This document shows positions 16,303 to 26,153 of a DNA stretch of 64,000 nucleotides, piece by piece. The notes beneath the pieces were generated by a model. It did no database searches. It had not been told where the DNA came from and saw only the letters and a program-made list of their open reading frames with translations. Numbering within the stretch: position 1 is the stretch's first letter; every line of letters begins with the position of its first letter. Origin of the DNA: Phytohabitans maris (GTDB lineage Bacteria; Actinomycetota; Actinomycetes; Mycobacteriales; Micromonosporaceae); NCBI RefSeq assembly GCF_031085175.1, contig NZ_JAVHUY010000045.1:1-64000 (forward strand), read 5' to 3'. The translations under genes and the position numbers were made by a program.

Positions 16303-17148
16303 GTGCAGGTGCGGATCGCGGGTGCGCCCATCTCCTGGGGCGTGTGCGAGGTGCCCGGCTGGGGCTTCCAGCTGCCGGCCGGGCGGGTGCTCGGCGAGAT
16401 GCGTTCCCTCGGCCTCGTGGCCACCGAGTTCGGGCCGGTGGGATACCTCCCGGACGACCCGGCCGCCCTCCTCGCCGCGCACGGCCTGCGCGCGGTGGGC
16501 GGCTTCGTCCCGGCCGTGCTGCACGAGCCCGGCCGCGACCCGCGGCCGGAGGTGGGCGCCGTCGCCGCGCGCTACGCCGCCGCCGGCGCCGACACCGTCG
16601 TGCTAGCGGCCGACACCGGCCGATCCGGGTACGACGCCCGTCCCGAGCTCGACGCGGCCGGCTGGGCCACCCTCCTGTCCCACCTGGACGCGGCCGCCGC
16701 CGCAGTCACCGCGGCCGGCCTCACGCCCACGCTGCACCCGCACGTGGGCACGATGGTGGAGACCGCGGGCGACGTCGAGCGGGTCCTCGCCGGCAGCGCC
16801 GTGCCGCTCTGCCTGGACACCGGTCACCTGGCGGTGGGCGGCGCCGACCCGGCCCGGATCGCCGCCGAGCACCCGGAGCGCGTCGCGCACGTTCACCTCA
16901 AGGACGTCGACGCCGGGCTCGCGGCGCGGGTGCGGGGCGGCGACGTGTCGTACGCGGAGGCGGTGCGGGCGGGCATGTTCCGCCCGCTGGGCAAGGGCGA
17001 CGTCGACATCGCCGGCGTCGTCCGCTCCCTCGACGCCACCGGCTACACCGGGTGGTACGTGCTGGAGCAGGACGTCATGCTCACCGGCCCGGACGCCGAC
17101 CCGCTGCCCGACGTGGCCGCCGGCGTGGACTACCTGCGGAGCCTGTGA
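16303..17148 (+). CDS. iolE: IolE/IolI-type sugar phosphate isomerase/epimerase (inosose dehydratase-like)
   Basis: A 281-residue AP-endonuclease-2-like TIM barrel. It begins RIAGAPISWGVCE, typical of the IolE branch. Metal ligands are visible: His in TLHPHVGTMVET, Asp and His in CLDTGHLAVGG, His in VAHVHLKDVD and Glu in YVLEQD. Predicted reaction: dehydration of 2-keto-myo-inositol in inositol catabolism. IolI/IolH-type isomerases share the fold, so the exact step is inferred from the operon, which has no other candidate. The GTG start has GGGAGG (16291-16296) upstream. The stop overlaps the iolC start as TGATG. Confidence 0.78.
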   Translation: MQVRIAGAPISWGVCEVPGWGFQLPAGRVLGEMRSLGLVATEFGPVGYLPDDPAALLAAHGLRAVGGFVPAVLHEPGRDPRPEVGAVAARYAAAGADTVVLAADTGRSGYDARPELDAAGWATLLSHLDAAAAAVTAAGLTPTLHPHVGTMVETAGDVERVLAGSAVPLCLDTGHLAVGGADPARIAAEHPERVAHVHLKDVDAGLAARVRGGDVSYAEAVRAGMFRPLGKGDVDIAGVVRSLDATGYTGWYVLEQDVMLTGPDADPLPDVAAGVDYLRSL

Positions 17149-18107
17149 TGGGCTTCGAGGTGCTCACGATGGGGCGGGTCGGGGTCGACATCTACCCGCT
17201 CCAGGTGGGCGTCGGGCTGGCCGAGGTGGAGACGTTCGGCAAGTACCTGGGCGGCAGCCCCACCAACGTCGCGGTGGCCGCCGCCCGCTTCGGCCGCCGG
17301 GCCGCGGTCATCACCCGCACCGGCGCCGACCCGTTCGGCGACTTCGTCCACAGTGCACTGCGCGGCTACGGCGTGGACGACCGGTACGTGTCCACTGTGG
17401 AGCACCTGCCGACCCCGGTGACGTTCTGCGAGATCTTCCCGCCGGACGACTTCCCGCTCTACTTCTACCGCCTGCCGAGCGCTCCTGACCTGCAGATCAG
17501 GGCCGACGAGCTGGACACCGCGGCGATCCGCGCGGCCGGCGTCTTCTGGGTCACCGGCACCGGGCTCTGCGCGGAGCCCAGCCGCTCGGCCACGCTCGCC
17601 GCGCTCCGCGCCCGCGGCCGGGTCGGGGTCACCGTGCTCGACCTCGACTACCGGCAGATGTTCTGGCCGTCCCGGGAGGAGGCGCGGCACTGGCTCCAGC
17701 AGGCGCTGCCCTACGCCACCGTCGCGGTCGGCAACCTCGACGAGTGCTACACCGCCGTCGCCGAGCGGCAGCCGGCCGCCGCCGCCAAGGCGCTCCGCGA
17801 CCGCGGCGCCGACCTCGCCGTGGTCAAGCAGGGCCCGCGCGGGGTGCTCGCCGTCGACGCGTCCGGCGCCGTCGAGGTGCCTCCGGTACCGGTCGAGGTG
17901 GTGAACGGGCTCGGTGCGGGCGACGCGTTCGGTGGCGCGCTCTGCCACGGGCTGCTCGCCGGCTGGGAGACCGCCCGGGTCATGCGCTTCGCCAACGCGG
18001 CCGGCGCGATCGTCGCCGGCCGCCTCGCCTGCTCGGACGCGATGCCGGAGGCAGCGGAGGTCGAGGCCGCGATGTCCCAGCCGCAGGGGCGGCGGCATGT
18101 TCGCTGA
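17148..18107 (+). CDS. iolC: 5-dehydro-2-deoxygluconokinase, PfkB family
   Basis: A 319-residue ribokinase-family enzyme. It opens with EVLTMGRVGVDIYPLQ, has the GGSPTNVAVAAARFG signature near residue 35, and the C-terminal catalytic motif VNGLGAGDAFGGAL with the base Asp and anion hole. IolC phosphorylates 2-deoxy-5-keto-gluconate in myo-inositol breakdown. It overlaps iolE by one base at its start, and its 3' end overlaps the next gene by 11 bases, so it is clearly part of the operon. Length is normal for PfkB kinases. Confidence 0.9.
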   Translation: MGFEVLTMGRVGVDIYPLQVGVGLAEVETFGKYLGGSPTNVAVAAARFGRRAAVITRTGADPFGDFVHSALRGYGVDDRYVSTVEHLPTPVTFCEIFPPDDFPLYFYRLPSAPDLQIRADELDTAAIRAAGVFWVTGTGLCAEPSRSATLAALRARGRVGVTVLDLDYRQMFWPSREEARHWLQQALPYATVAVGNLDECYTAVAERQPAAAAKALRDRGADLAVVKQGPRGVLAVDASGAVEVPPVPVEVVNGLGAGDAFGGALCHGLLAGWETARVMRFANAAGAIVAGRLACSDAMPEAAEVEAAMSQPQGRRHVR

Positions 18108-18960
18108 GCGGCTCGCCGCCGTCGTCGACGCCCGGGTGCGGCGCCCACGCTCCATCGTGGACGCCGCGGCGGCGCGGGCACCGGGGACGATCGGCGAGCG
18201 GCTCGTGCTGCTCGCCGCCGACCACCCGGCACGCGGCTCGCTCGCCGCCGGGAGCCGGCCGATGGCCATGGCCGACCGCGGCGACCTGCTCGAACGGCTC
18301 TGCGTGGCGCTCGCCCGCCCCGGCGTCGGCGGCGTCCTGGGCACCGCCGACGTGCTGGAAGACCTGCTGCTGCTCGGCGCGCTCGACGGCAAGGTCGTGA
18401 TCGGCTCGATGAACCGGGGCGGCCTCGCCGGCAGCGCGTTCGAGATCGACGACCGCTTCACCGGGTACGGCGCGGAGGCGATCGCCGTGATGGGCTTCGA
18501 CGGCGGCAAGATGCTGCTCCGCATCGACCCCGACGACCCGGCCAGCGTGTCCACGATGGAGGGCTGCGCGCGGGCGGTCGACGCGCTCGCCCGGCGGCGG
18601 CTGATGGCGATGGTGGAGCCGTTCGTCAGCCACCGCGTCGACGGGCGGGTGCGCAACCAGCTCACACCGGACGCGATGGTGCGCGCCATCTCGGTCGCGT
18701 CCGGGCTGGGCGGCACCTCCGCGTACACGTGGCTGAAGGTGCCGGTGGTCCCGGAGATGGAGCGGGTGATGGCCGCCTCGACACTGCCCGCGCTGCTGCT
18801 CGGCGGCGAGGTGCCGGCCGACCCCGACGCGGCGTTCGAGGGCTGGCGGAAGGCGCTGCGGCTGCCCACAGTCCGGGGCATCGTCGCCGGCCGCTCGCTG
18901 CTCTACCCGGCCGACGACGACGTGGCCGGCGCGGTGGACACGGCGGTGAGCCTGCTATGA
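18097..18960 (+). CDS. Class I aldolase-like (beta/alpha)8 protein, Cgl0159/DeoC-FBA type
   Basis: A 287-residue TIM-barrel protein of the actinobacterial Cgl0159-like family, related to DeoC and class I fructose-bisphosphate aldolases. Distinctive segments are LLAADHPARGSLAAG near the start, KVVIGSMNRGGLAG, and TWLKVPVVPEMERVM with a candidate Schiff-base Lys. In inositol operons such a protein can supply the aldolase step that splits 2-deoxy-5-keto-gluconate 6-phosphate; no separate IolJ gene is present here. The start overlaps iolC by 11 bases and the stop overlaps iolB as ATGA. The catalytic role is inferred from context. Confidence 0.75.
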   Translation: MFAERLAAVVDARVRRPRSIVDAAAARAPGTIGERLVLLAADHPARGSLAAGSRPMAMADRGDLLERLCVALARPGVGGVLGTADVLEDLLLLGALDGKVVIGSMNRGGLAGSAFEIDDRFTGYGAEAIAVMGFDGGKMLLRIDPDDPASVSTMEGCARAVDALARRRLMAMVEPFVSHRVDGRVRNQLTPDAMVRAISVASGLGGTSAYTWLKVPVVPEMERVMAASTLPALLLGGEVPADPDAAFEGWRKALRLPTVRGIVAGRSLLYPADDDVAGAVDTAVSLL

Positions 18961-19739
18961 CCGTGGTGACCCCCTCGTCGGCCGGGTGGGCCTACTCGGG
19001 CCTACGCGTGGTGGAGCTGAGCGGTCCGCACACGTTCGAGACCGGCGACGACGAGGTGCTCGTGCTGCCGCTCGCCGGATCGTGCACTGTGGAGTGTGAC
19101 GGTCTCACGTTCGCGCTGGAGGGCAGGAAGGACGTCTTCGCGGGCGTGACCGACTTCGCGTACGCGCCGCGCGACGCCACCGTCACGGTCACCGGGGAGG
19201 GGCGGTTTGCGATCCCCACCGCCCGGGCGTCGCGGCGGCTGGCACCGCGGTACGGCCCCGCCTCCGGCGTGCCGGTCGAGTTGCGCGGCGCGGGCAGTTG
19301 CTCGCGGCAGGTCAACAACTTCTGCACCCCGGACACCTTCGCGGCCGACCGGCTGATCGCCTGCGAGGTGCTGACGCCGGGCGGCAACTGGTCGTCGTAC
19401 CCGCCGCACAAGCACGACGAGGAGCGGCCCGGCGAGTCGGCGCTGGAGGAGATCTACTACTTCGAGGTGCGCGGCTCCGGCATGGCGTACCAGCGGGTCT
19501 ACGGCCCCGACATCGACGTGCTCGCGGAGGTCCGCGGCGGCGACGTCGTGCTGATCCCGCGCGGCTGGCACGGCCCGTCGATGGCCGCACCCGGCTACGA
19601 CCTCTACTACCTCAACGTGATGGCCGGCCCGCGCCGCGCCTGGGAGATCTGCGACGACCCGGCGCACGCCTGGATCCGCGACACGTGGACCGCCCAGCCC
19701 GTCGACCCTCGGCTGCCGTTCGGGAGGACCGTCCAATGA
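18957..19739 (+). CDS. iolB: 5-deoxy-glucuronate isomerase
   Basis: A 260-residue bicupin enzyme. The second cupin carries the metal-binding set: YPPHKHDEE with the downstream EEIYYFEV and later RGWHGPS. It isomerises 5-deoxy-D-glucuronate to 2-deoxy-5-keto-D-gluconate, between IolD and IolC. The ATG overlaps the preceding stop as ATGA and its own stop overlaps iolD the same way, so the three genes are coupled. Length matches the family. Confidence 0.92.
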   Translation: MTVVTPSSAGWAYSGLRVVELSGPHTFETGDDEVLVLPLAGSCTVECDGLTFALEGRKDVFAGVTDFAYAPRDATVTVTGEGRFAIPTARASRRLAPRYGPASGVPVELRGAGSCSRQVNNFCTPDTFAADRLIACEVLTPGGNWSSYPPHKHDEERPGESALEEIYYFEVRGSGMAYQRVYGPDIDVLAEVRGGDVVLIPRGWHGPSMAAPGYDLYYLNVMAGPRRAWEICDDPAHAWIRDTWTAQPVDPRLPFGRTVQ

Positions 19740-21622
19740 GGCTCACCGTCGCGCAGGCGCTCGTCCGCTTCCTCGCCGCCCAGCGCAGCGAGCGGGACGG
19801 CGTGGAGCAGAAGCTCTTCGCCGGCTGCTTCGGCATCTTCGGCCACGGCAACGTCGCCGGGATCGGCCAGGCCCTCTACGAGGCGGAGCTGCGCGAGCCC
19901 GGCGCGCTCCCGTACCACCAGGCCCGCAACGAGCAGGCGATGGTGCACACAGCGGCCGCGTACGCGCGGATGCGCAACCGGCTCAGCACGCTCGCCTGCA
20001 CCTCGTCGATCGGCCCGGGCGCGACCAACATGGTGACCGGGGCCGCGCTCGCCACCATCAACCGCCTCCCGGTCCTGCTGCTCCCCGGCGACGTCTTCGC
20101 CACCCGGGTCGCCGATCCGGTGCTGCAGCAGCTGGAGGACCCGCGCGCCGGCGACGTCTCGGTCAACGACGCGTTCCGGCCGGTGTCCCGCTTCTTCGAC
20201 CGGGTGTGGCGGCCCGAGCAGCTGCCGTCCGCGCTGCTCGGCGCGATGCGGGTGCTCACCGACCCGGCCGAGACCGGCGCGGTCACGCTCGCGCTGCCGC
20301 AGGACGTGCAGGCCGAGGCGTACGACTGGCCGGCGGAGCTCTTCGCGCCCCGGGTGTGGCACGTGCCGCGGCCGGTGCCCGAGCCGGCCGCGTTGGCCCG
20401 CGCGGTCGCGGCGGTCCGCGGCGCCCGCCGGCCGCTGCTCATCGCCGGCGGCGGGGTCGGCTACTCCGACGCGACCGAGGAGCTGCGGCGCTTCGCCGAG
20501 GCCACCGGCATCCCGGTCGCCGAGACGCAGGCCGGCAAGGGCGCCCTGCCGTACGACCACCCGCTCGCCCTCGGCGCGACCGGCGCGACCGGCACCACGG
20601 CCGCCGTACACATGGCCCGCGAGGCCGACGTGGTGATCGGCGTCGGCACCCGGTACAGCGACTTCACCACCGCCTCGCGCAGCGCGTTCGGCGACGCGGT
20701 CTTCGTCAACGTCAACGTCGCCGCCTTCGACGCGGCCAAGCAGGCCGCCGTCCCGGTCGTCGCCGACGCGCGCGAAGGGCTGCGGGCGCTCGCCGAAGCG
20801 CTGACCGGCTGGTCAGTCAGCGACGGATACCGGGAAGAAGCCCGCCGCCTCGCCGCCGAGTGGGACGAGACGGTGGAGCGGGCGTACCACCTCGGGCACG
20901 CCCCGCTGCCCGCCCAGTCCGAGGTGATCGGCGCGGTCAACGAGGTCTCCGCCCCCCGCGACGTGGTCGTCTGCGCGGCCGGCTCGATGCCCGGCGAGCT
21001 GCACAAGCTGTGGCGCACCCGAGACCCCAAGGGCTACCACGTCGAGTACGGCTACTCCTGCATGGGCTACGAGATCGCGGGCGGGCTCGGCGCGAAGATG
21101 GCCGTGCTCGACATGGACGCCGACCGGGACGTCTTCGTGCTCGTCGGCGACGGCTCGTACCTGATGATGTCGTCCGAGCTGGTGACCGCCGTACAGGAGG
21201 GGGTCAAGCTCGTCGTCGTCCTCGTGCAGAACCACGGCTTCGCCTCCATCGGCGCGCTCTCCGAGACCGTCGGGGCGCCCCGCTTCGGCACCCGCTACCG
21301 CTACCGCGACCCGGACACCGGCCACCTCGACGGCGAGGTGCTCCCGGTCGACCTCGCGGCGAACGCGGCGAGCCTCGGCGTACCCGTGCTGCGGGCGCGG
21401 ACCGTCGCGGAGCTGCGCGCGGCCCTGCGCGACGCGAAGGCGCACGACGGCCCGATCCTCGTGCACGTCGAGACCGACCCGCTGGCGCCCGCGCCGGACG
21501 GCGGGGCCTGGTGGGACGTACCGGTGGCCGAAGTGTCCACGGTGGACACGACCCGCCAGGCCCGCAAGTCGTACGAGGCCGCGAAGGTCAACCAGCGGCC
21601 GTACCTCACACCCCCACGCTGA
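19736..21622 (+). CDS. iolD: 3D-(3,5/4)-trihydroxycyclohexane-1,2-dione hydrolase (ThDP enzyme)
   Basis: A 628-residue thiamine diphosphate enzyme of the acetolactate-synthase superfamily, the normal size for IolD. The N-terminal PYR domain contains YHQARNEQAMVHTAAAYAR with the catalytic Glu. A central domain contains LLIAGGGVGYSDAT. The C-terminal PP domain has the ThDP/Mg motif VGDGSYLMM followed by QNHGFASIG. It hydrolytically opens the inositol ring after IolE. GGGAGG (19721-19726) precedes the ATG inside iolB. The solute-binding protein gene follows after 12 bases. Confidence 0.95.
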   Translation: MRLTVAQALVRFLAAQRSERDGVEQKLFAGCFGIFGHGNVAGIGQALYEAELREPGALPYHQARNEQAMVHTAAAYARMRNRLSTLACTSSIGPGATNMVTGAALATINRLPVLLLPGDVFATRVADPVLQQLEDPRAGDVSVNDAFRPVSRFFDRVWRPEQLPSALLGAMRVLTDPAETGAVTLALPQDVQAEAYDWPAELFAPRVWHVPRPVPEPAALARAVAAVRGARRPLLIAGGGVGYSDATEELRRFAEATGIPVAETQAGKGALPYDHPLALGATGATGTTAAVHMAREADVVIGVGTRYSDFTTASRSAFGDAVFVNVNVAAFDAAKQAAVPVVADAREGLRALAEALTGWSVSDGYREEARRLAAEWDETVERAYHLGHAPLPAQSEVIGAVNEVSAPRDVVVCAAGSMPGELHKLWRTRDPKGYHVEYGYSCMGYEIAGGLGAKMAVLDMDADRDVFVLVGDGSYLMMSSELVTAVQEGVKLVVVLVQNHGFASIGALSETVGAPRFGTRYRYRDPDTGHLDGEVLPVDLAANAASLGVPVLRARTVAELRAALRDAKAHDGPILVHVETDPLAPAPDGGAWWDVPVAEVSTVDTTRQARKSYEAAKVNQRPYLTPPR

Positions 21623-21634
21623 GGAGGGAACACC

Positions 21635-22642
21635 GTGACCACGCCCCGCAGCACCGCCCGCGGACTGCTCGCCGTCGCCGCCGTCCTGGCCCTCGCCGCG
21701 GCCGGCTGCAGCAGTGAAGGCGGCAAGCAGGAGGAGGAGAAGAGCGACTCGGGCACCGCCGGTGTCGCCGACACACCCCGCTACACGATCGCGATGATCA
21801 CGCACGAGGTGCCCGGCGACACGTTCTGGGACCTGGTGCGCAAGGGCGCCGAGGCGGCGGCGAAGAAGGACAACATCGAGCTGCGGTACTCCAACAACCC
21901 GGACGGCCCCGAGCAGGCCAACCTCGTGCAGAGCGCGATCGACAGCAAGGTGAACGGCATCGCGGTCACGCTCGCCAAGCCGGACGCGTTACAGGGCGCG
22001 GTGCGCCAGGCGGTGAACGCCAGGATCCCGGTCGTCGCCCTCAACGCCGGCCTCGAACAGTGGAAGGCCATGGGCGTCACCGAGTTCTTCGGGCAGGACG
22101 AGTCAATCGCCGGCGAGGCGGCCGGGCAGCGGCTCGCCCAGGAGGGCGCCAAGAAGGTGCTCTGCGTCATCCACGAGCAGGGGCACGTCGCCCTCGAAGC
22201 GCGCTGCGCGGGCGTGAAGAAGGGCTTCGGCGGCGCCGGCGTCGTGGAAAACCTCAACGTCAACAGCAAGGACATGCCCTCGGTGAAGTCCACCATCACC
22301 GCCAAGCTGCAGCAGGACAAGAGCGTCGACCGGGTCATCACGCTCGGCGCCCCGATCGCCATCACCGCCGTCGAGTCGGCCAAGGAGTCCGGTGCCGCCG
22401 CGAAGGTCGTCACCTTCGACACCAACAAGGAGCTGGTCGGTTCGATCCGCTCCGGCGACGTGCAGTGGGCCATCGACCAGCAGCCGTACCTGCAGGGCTA
22501 CCTGGCGATCGACTCGCTCTGGCTGTACCTGAGCAACGGCAACGTCATCGGCGGCGGGCAGACCGTCCTCACCGGACCGTCCTTCATCGACCAGACGAAC
22601 ATCGAGAGCGTCGCCCAGTACGCGGAGAAGGGCACCCGGTGA
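21635..22642 (+). CDS. ABC transporter sugar (inositol) substrate-binding lipoprotein
   Basis: A 335-residue periplasmic-binding-protein-like lipoprotein. The signal peptide ends in ALAAAGCSS, a lipobox, so it is anchored to the outer face of the membrane. The two-lobe PBP1 domain (cluster B, ribose type) starts at [17 protein letters not shown], with an ALNAG segment and [11 protein letters not shown] near the hinge. Operon position points to myo-inositol as ligand, but ribose-like sugars cannot be excluded. The GTG at 21635 is preceded by GAGGAGG. The stop overlaps the permease start as GTGA. Confidence 0.88.
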   Translation: MTTPRSTARGLLAVAAVLALAAAGCSSEGGKQEEEKSDSGTAGVADTPRYTIAMITHEVPGDTFWDLVRKGAEAAAKKDNIELRYSNNPDGPEQANLVQSAIDSKVNGIAVTLAKPDALQGAVRQAVNARIPVVALNAGLEQWKAMGVTEFFGQDESIAGEAAGQRLAQEGAKKVLCVIHEQGHVALEARCAGVKKGFGGAGVVENLNVNSKDMPSVKSTITAKLQQDKSVDRVITLGAPIAITAVESAKESGAAAKVVTFDTNKELVGSIRSGDVQWAIDQQPYLQGYLAIDSLWLYLSNGNVIGGGQTVLTGPSFIDQTNIESVAQYAEKGTR

Positions 22643-23622
22643 CGAGGCTGCTCGCCCGGCCGGAGCTCGGCTCGGTGGTCGGCATGGTGGCCATCTTCGT
22701 GTTCTTCTTCGCGATCGCCGACCCGTTCCGGCAGGCGACCTCGATGGGCACCGTGCTCTACGTCAGCTCGACCATCGGCATCATGGCCGTACCGGTGGCG
22801 CTGCTGATGATCGGCGGCGAGTTCGACCTGTCGGCGGGCGTCAACGTCACCGCCTCGGCGCTCACCGCGTCGATGCTCAGCTACCAGCTCAGCCTCAACG
22901 TCTGGGTCGGCGTGGTCGCCTCGCTGCTCTTCGCGCTCGGCGTCGGCTTCCTCAACGGGTTTCTCGTGACGACCACCGGGATCCCGAGCTTCCTGGTCAC
23001 GCTCGGCACGTTCCTCATGCTGCAGGGCGCCAACATCGCGGTCACCAAGCAGGTGAGCGGCCAGGTGGCCACCGACAACATCTCCGACATGGACGGCTTC
23101 GACACCGCGAAGGCCATCTTCGCCTCCTCGTTCGACGTCGGGAGCGTGACGATCCGGGCCACCGTGCTGTGGTGGCTGCTCTTCGTCGCGGTCGGCACCT
23201 GGGTCCTGCTGCGCACCCGCCCCGGCAACTGGATATTCGCCGTGGGCGGCAATGTGGACAGTGCCCGCGCGGTCGGCGTGCCCGTGCGGCAGACGAAAAT
23301 CGCGCTTTTCATGGGCGTCGGCTTCTGCGCCTGGTTCATGGGGATGCACCGGCTGTTCGCGTTCTCCACCGTCCAGTCCGGCGAGGGCGTCGGCAACGAG
23401 TTCATCTACATCATCGCGGCCGTCATCGGCGGGTGCCTGCTCACCGGCGGCTACGGGTCGGCGATCGGGGCCGCGTTCGGCGCGCTCATCTTCGGCATGA
23501 CCAACCAGGGCATCGTCTACGCCGGGTGGGACGCCGACTGGTTCAAGTTCTTCCTCGGCGTGATGCTGCTCTTCGCCACGGTCCTCAACATGTGGGTCCG
23601 GCGGCTGGCGGTACGGAGGTGA
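22639..23622 (+). CDS. ABC transporter permease, ribose/inositol type
   Basis: A 327-residue inner-membrane permease with eight to ten hydrophobic segments. It shows the RbsC-family loops [16 protein letters not shown] and [19 protein letters not shown], and [20 protein letters not shown] as the EAA-like coupling region. It pairs with the upstream binding protein and downstream ATPase for uptake. The GTG overlaps the previous stop. The C terminus ends WVRRLAVRR, positively charged as expected on the cytoplasmic side. A single permease gene probably forms a homodimer. Confidence 0.9.
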   Translation: MTRLLARPELGSVVGMVAIFVFFFAIADPFRQATSMGTVLYVSSTIGIMAVPVALLMIGGEFDLSAGVNVTASALTASMLSYQLSLNVWVGVVASLLFALGVGFLNGFLVTTTGIPSFLVTLGTFLMLQGANIAVTKQVSGQVATDNISDMDGFDTAKAIFASSFDVGSVTIRATVLWWLLFVAVGTWVLLRTRPGNWIFAVGGNVDSARAVGVPVRQTKIALFMGVGFCAWFMGMHRLFAFSTVQSGEGVGNEFIYIIAAVIGGCLLTGGYGSAIGAAFGALIFGMTNQGIVYAGWDADWFKFFLGVMLLFATVLNMWVRRLAVRR

Positions 23623-23624
23623 CG

Positions 23625-24395
23625 ATGCCTTTGATCGAGATGACCGGCGTGGGCAAGCGGTACGGCACGATCGTCGCGCTGCACGACGTGTCGCTGCGGG
23701 TCAACGCCGGCCAGATAACGTGCGTGCTCGGCGACAACGGCGCCGGCAAGTCCACGCTCATCAAGATAATGTCCGGGCTGCACCAGCACGACGAGGGCGA
23801 GCTGCTCGTCGACGGCGAGCCGGCCCGCTTCGGCTCGCCGCGGGCCGCGCTCGACCGGGGCATCGCCACCGTGTACCAGGATCTCGCGGTCGTGGCCCTG
23901 ATGCCGGTGTGGCGCAACTTCTTCCTCGGTTCCGAGCTGACCCGCGGCTTCGGCCCGCTGCGCCGCCTCGACATCGACGCGATGCGCCGCACCACCCGCG
24001 ACGAGCTTGCCCGGATGGGCATCCACCTGGGCGACGTGGAGCAGCCCATCGGACAGCTCTCCGGCGGCGAACGGCAGTGCGTGGCGATCGCGCGGGCCAT
24101 CCACTTCGGAGCGCGCGTACTCATCCTCGACGAGCCGACCGCCGCGCTCGGCGTCAAGCAGTCCGGCGTCGTGCTCAAGTACGTCGCCGCCGCGCGGGAC
24201 GCCGGGCTGGGCGTCGTCTTCATCACCCACAACCCGCACCACGCGTACCTGGTCGGCGACCACTTCGTCCTGCTCAACCGGGGGCGGATGCGGCTGGACC
24301 GCCGGCGAGACGAGATCAGCCTCGACGACCTGACCCGCGAGATGGCCGGCGGCGACGAGCTGACCGCGCTCACGCACGAGCTGCAGCGAACCTGA
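23625..24395 (+). CDS. ABC transporter ATP-binding protein
   Basis: A 256-residue single-domain ATPase. Walker A is GDNGAGKST, the signature is LSGGERQ, Walker B is [10 protein letters not shown], and the switch His is in FITHNPHH. RbsA-type sugar ATPases usually have two fused domains; this one has a single domain and must act as a homodimer, as in several actinobacterial inositol systems. It starts 2 bases after the permease stop codon. Its C-terminal segment after [11 protein letters not shown] is short. Confidence 0.92.
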   Translation: MPLIEMTGVGKRYGTIVALHDVSLRVNAGQITCVLGDNGAGKSTLIKIMSGLHQHDEGELLVDGEPARFGSPRAALDRGIATVYQDLAVVALMPVWRNFFLGSELTRGFGPLRRLDIDAMRRTTRDELARMGIHLGDVEQPIGQLSGGERQCVAIARAIHFGARVLILDEPTAALGVKQSGVVLKYVAAARDAGLGVVFITHNPHHAYLVGDHFVLLNRGRMRLDRRRDEISLDDLTREMAGGDELTALTHELQRT

Positions 24396-24405
24396 GGGGT
24401 ACCGG

Positions 24406-25413
24406 ATGAATGTTGGGGTCATCGGCACGGGCGCCATCGGCACCGACCACGTCCGCCGGCTGACCGCCCGGGTGGCCGGCGCCCGGGTGACCGCGGTGTT
24501 CGATGTGGACACCGCCCGCGCCGCCACGGTCGCCGCGATCGCCGGCGCGACCGCCCACCGCGAGGCGCACGACGTCATCGACGACCCGGCCGTCGAGGCG
24601 GTGCTCGTCGCCTCGCCCGGCGACACGCACGCCGACCTCGTGCTCGCCTGCGTCGCCGCCGGCAAGCCGGTGCTCTGCGAAAAGCCGCTGGCCAGCACGA
24701 GCGGCGCCGCGCTCAAGGTGGTCGAGGCCGAGGCGACCTACGGGCGGCGGCTGGTGCAGGTGGGCTTCATGCGCCGGTACGACGTCGGCTATCTCGGCGT
24801 GAAGGCGGCGCTCGGAGCCGGGCGGATCGGCGACCCGCTGCTCGTCCACTGTGTACACCGCAATGTGGGCGTGCCGGCGGGCTTCACCGGCGACATGTCG
24901 CTGACCGACTCGCTCGTGCACGAGGTCGACGCCTGCCGCTGGCTGCTCGACCAGGAGATCGTCGCCGCCACCGTGGTCGAGGTGCCGCACAGCCCGCTCG
25001 CCTCGCCCGAGCTGCGCGACCCGCGGCTGGTGCTACTGGAGACCGAGCGCGGGATCGTCGTCGACGCCGAGGTCTTCGTCAACGCCCGCTACGGGTACGA
25101 CGTGCGCTGCGAGGTCGTCGGCACCACCGGCACCGTCGCGCTGGAGGCGCCCACCACCGGCGCGGTGGCCCTGGACGGCGGGCGGGTGCAGGCGCTGCCG
25201 ATGGACTGGCAGGCCCGCTTCGGCCAGGCGTACGTGGACGAGCTCCAGGCCTGGGTGGACGCCGTGCGCCGCGGGGTGACGGAAGGGCCGAGCGCCTGGG
25301 ACGGGTACGCGGCCACCGCCGTCGCCGAGGCCGCCGTCGCCTCGCGCGGTGCCCGGACGAGCGTGGACCTGGCCGAGCGGCCCGCGCTCTACAGTGGAGA
25401 ATCGTCGTCGTGA
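24406..25413 (+). CDS. iolG: Inositol 2-dehydrogenase-like oxidoreductase (Gfo/Idh/MocA)
   Basis: A 335-residue NAD-dependent dehydrogenase. The Rossmann motif is GVIGTGAIGTDHV, the catalytic EKP is in LCEKPLAST, and the active-site region includes HEVDACRWLL with the His/Asp pair. It probably performs the first step, oxidation of myo-inositol to scyllo-inosose. A possible ribosome-binding site (GAGGGG) lies before the ATG. The stop overlaps the GntR start as GTGA. A second dehydrogenase is encoded after the regulator, so this one may act on myo-inositol and the other on a different isomer; that split is inference. Confidence 0.88.
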   Translation: MNVGVIGTGAIGTDHVRRLTARVAGARVTAVFDVDTARAATVAAIAGATAHREAHDVIDDPAVEAVLVASPGDTHADLVLACVAAGKPVLCEKPLASTSGAALKVVEAEATYGRRLVQVGFMRRYDVGYLGVKAALGAGRIGDPLLVHCVHRNVGVPAGFTGDMSLTDSLVHEVDACRWLLDQEIVAATVVEVPHSPLASPELRDPRLVLLETERGIVVDAEVFVNARYGYDVRCEVVGTTGTVALEAPTTGAVALDGGRVQALPMDWQARFGQAYVDELQAWVDAVRRGVTEGPSAWDGYAATAVAEAAVASRGARTSVDLAERPALYSGESSS

Positions 25414-26153
25414 CCTCGGTGAGCGCGCTGATCAGCATCGACCGGTCCAGCCCCGTGCCGCTGTACTTCCAGGTGGCGCGGCGGCTGGAGGAGCTGATCG
25501 CGACCGGCCACCTGACCCCCGGCACGCGGCTGGAAAACGAGGTCGCGCTCGCCGACCAGCTCGGCCTCTCCCGGCCGACCATGCGGCAGGCCATCCAGTA
25601 CCTTGTGGACAAAGGGCTGCTCGTGCGCAAGCGCGGCGTGGGCACGCAGGTCGTGCACGCCCGGGTCCGCCGCACCGTCGAGCTGACCAGCCTGTACGAG
25701 GACTTGGACCGCACCCACCAGCAGCCGCGCACCGACGTGCTCTCGTTCGGCCCGGTGGCGGCCCCCGACGAGGTGGCGGTCGCGCTCGCCCTGCCCAGCG
25801 GCACGGCGGTGCTGGCGGTCGAGCGGCTGCGATACGCGCAGGGCGAGCCGCTCGCGCTCATGCGCAACTACCTGCCCGCCGGGCTGTTGCGGGCCACCGC
25901 CGACGAGCTTCGCGAGCGCGGCCTGTACCAGCTGATGCGCGCCGCCGGCGTCAACCTCCGCCTCGCCGAGCAGACCATCGGCGCCCGCCGCGCCACCGCC
26001 GCCGAGGCCAAGGCGCTGGGCGAACCGCGCGGGGCGCCACTGTTGACGATGGCCCGCACCGCGTACGACGACGCCGGCCGGGCGGTCGAGTTTGGACAGC
26101 ACGCGTACCGCGCTTCGCTCTACTCCTTCGAGCTGACCCTGGTGGCCCGGTGA
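25410..26153 (+). CDS. GntR family (HutC subfamily) transcriptional regulator
   Basis: A 247-residue regulator with an N-terminal winged helix (residues 15-80: PLYFQVARRLEELIATGHL, then ALADQLGLSRPTMRQAIQYL and a RKRGVGTQV wing). The C-terminal UTRA ligand domain includes PVPVAAPDE-like strands and ERLRYAQGEPLALMRNYLP. It lies inside the inositol operon, overlapping iolG at its start and the second dehydrogenase at its end. It most likely represses the whole operon in response to an inositol metabolite, so that its own synthesis is co-induced. Confidence 0.9.
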   Translation: MTSVSALISIDRSSPVPLYFQVARRLEELIATGHLTPGTRLENEVALADQLGLSRPTMRQAIQYLVDKGLLVRKRGVGTQVVHARVRRTVELTSLYEDLDRTHQQPRTDVLSFGPVAAPDEVAVALALPSGTAVLAVERLRYAQGEPLALMRNYLPAGLLRATADELRERGLYQLMRAAGVNLRLAEQTIGARRATAAEAKALGEPRGAPLLTMARTAYDDAGRAVEFGQHAYRASLYSFELTLVAR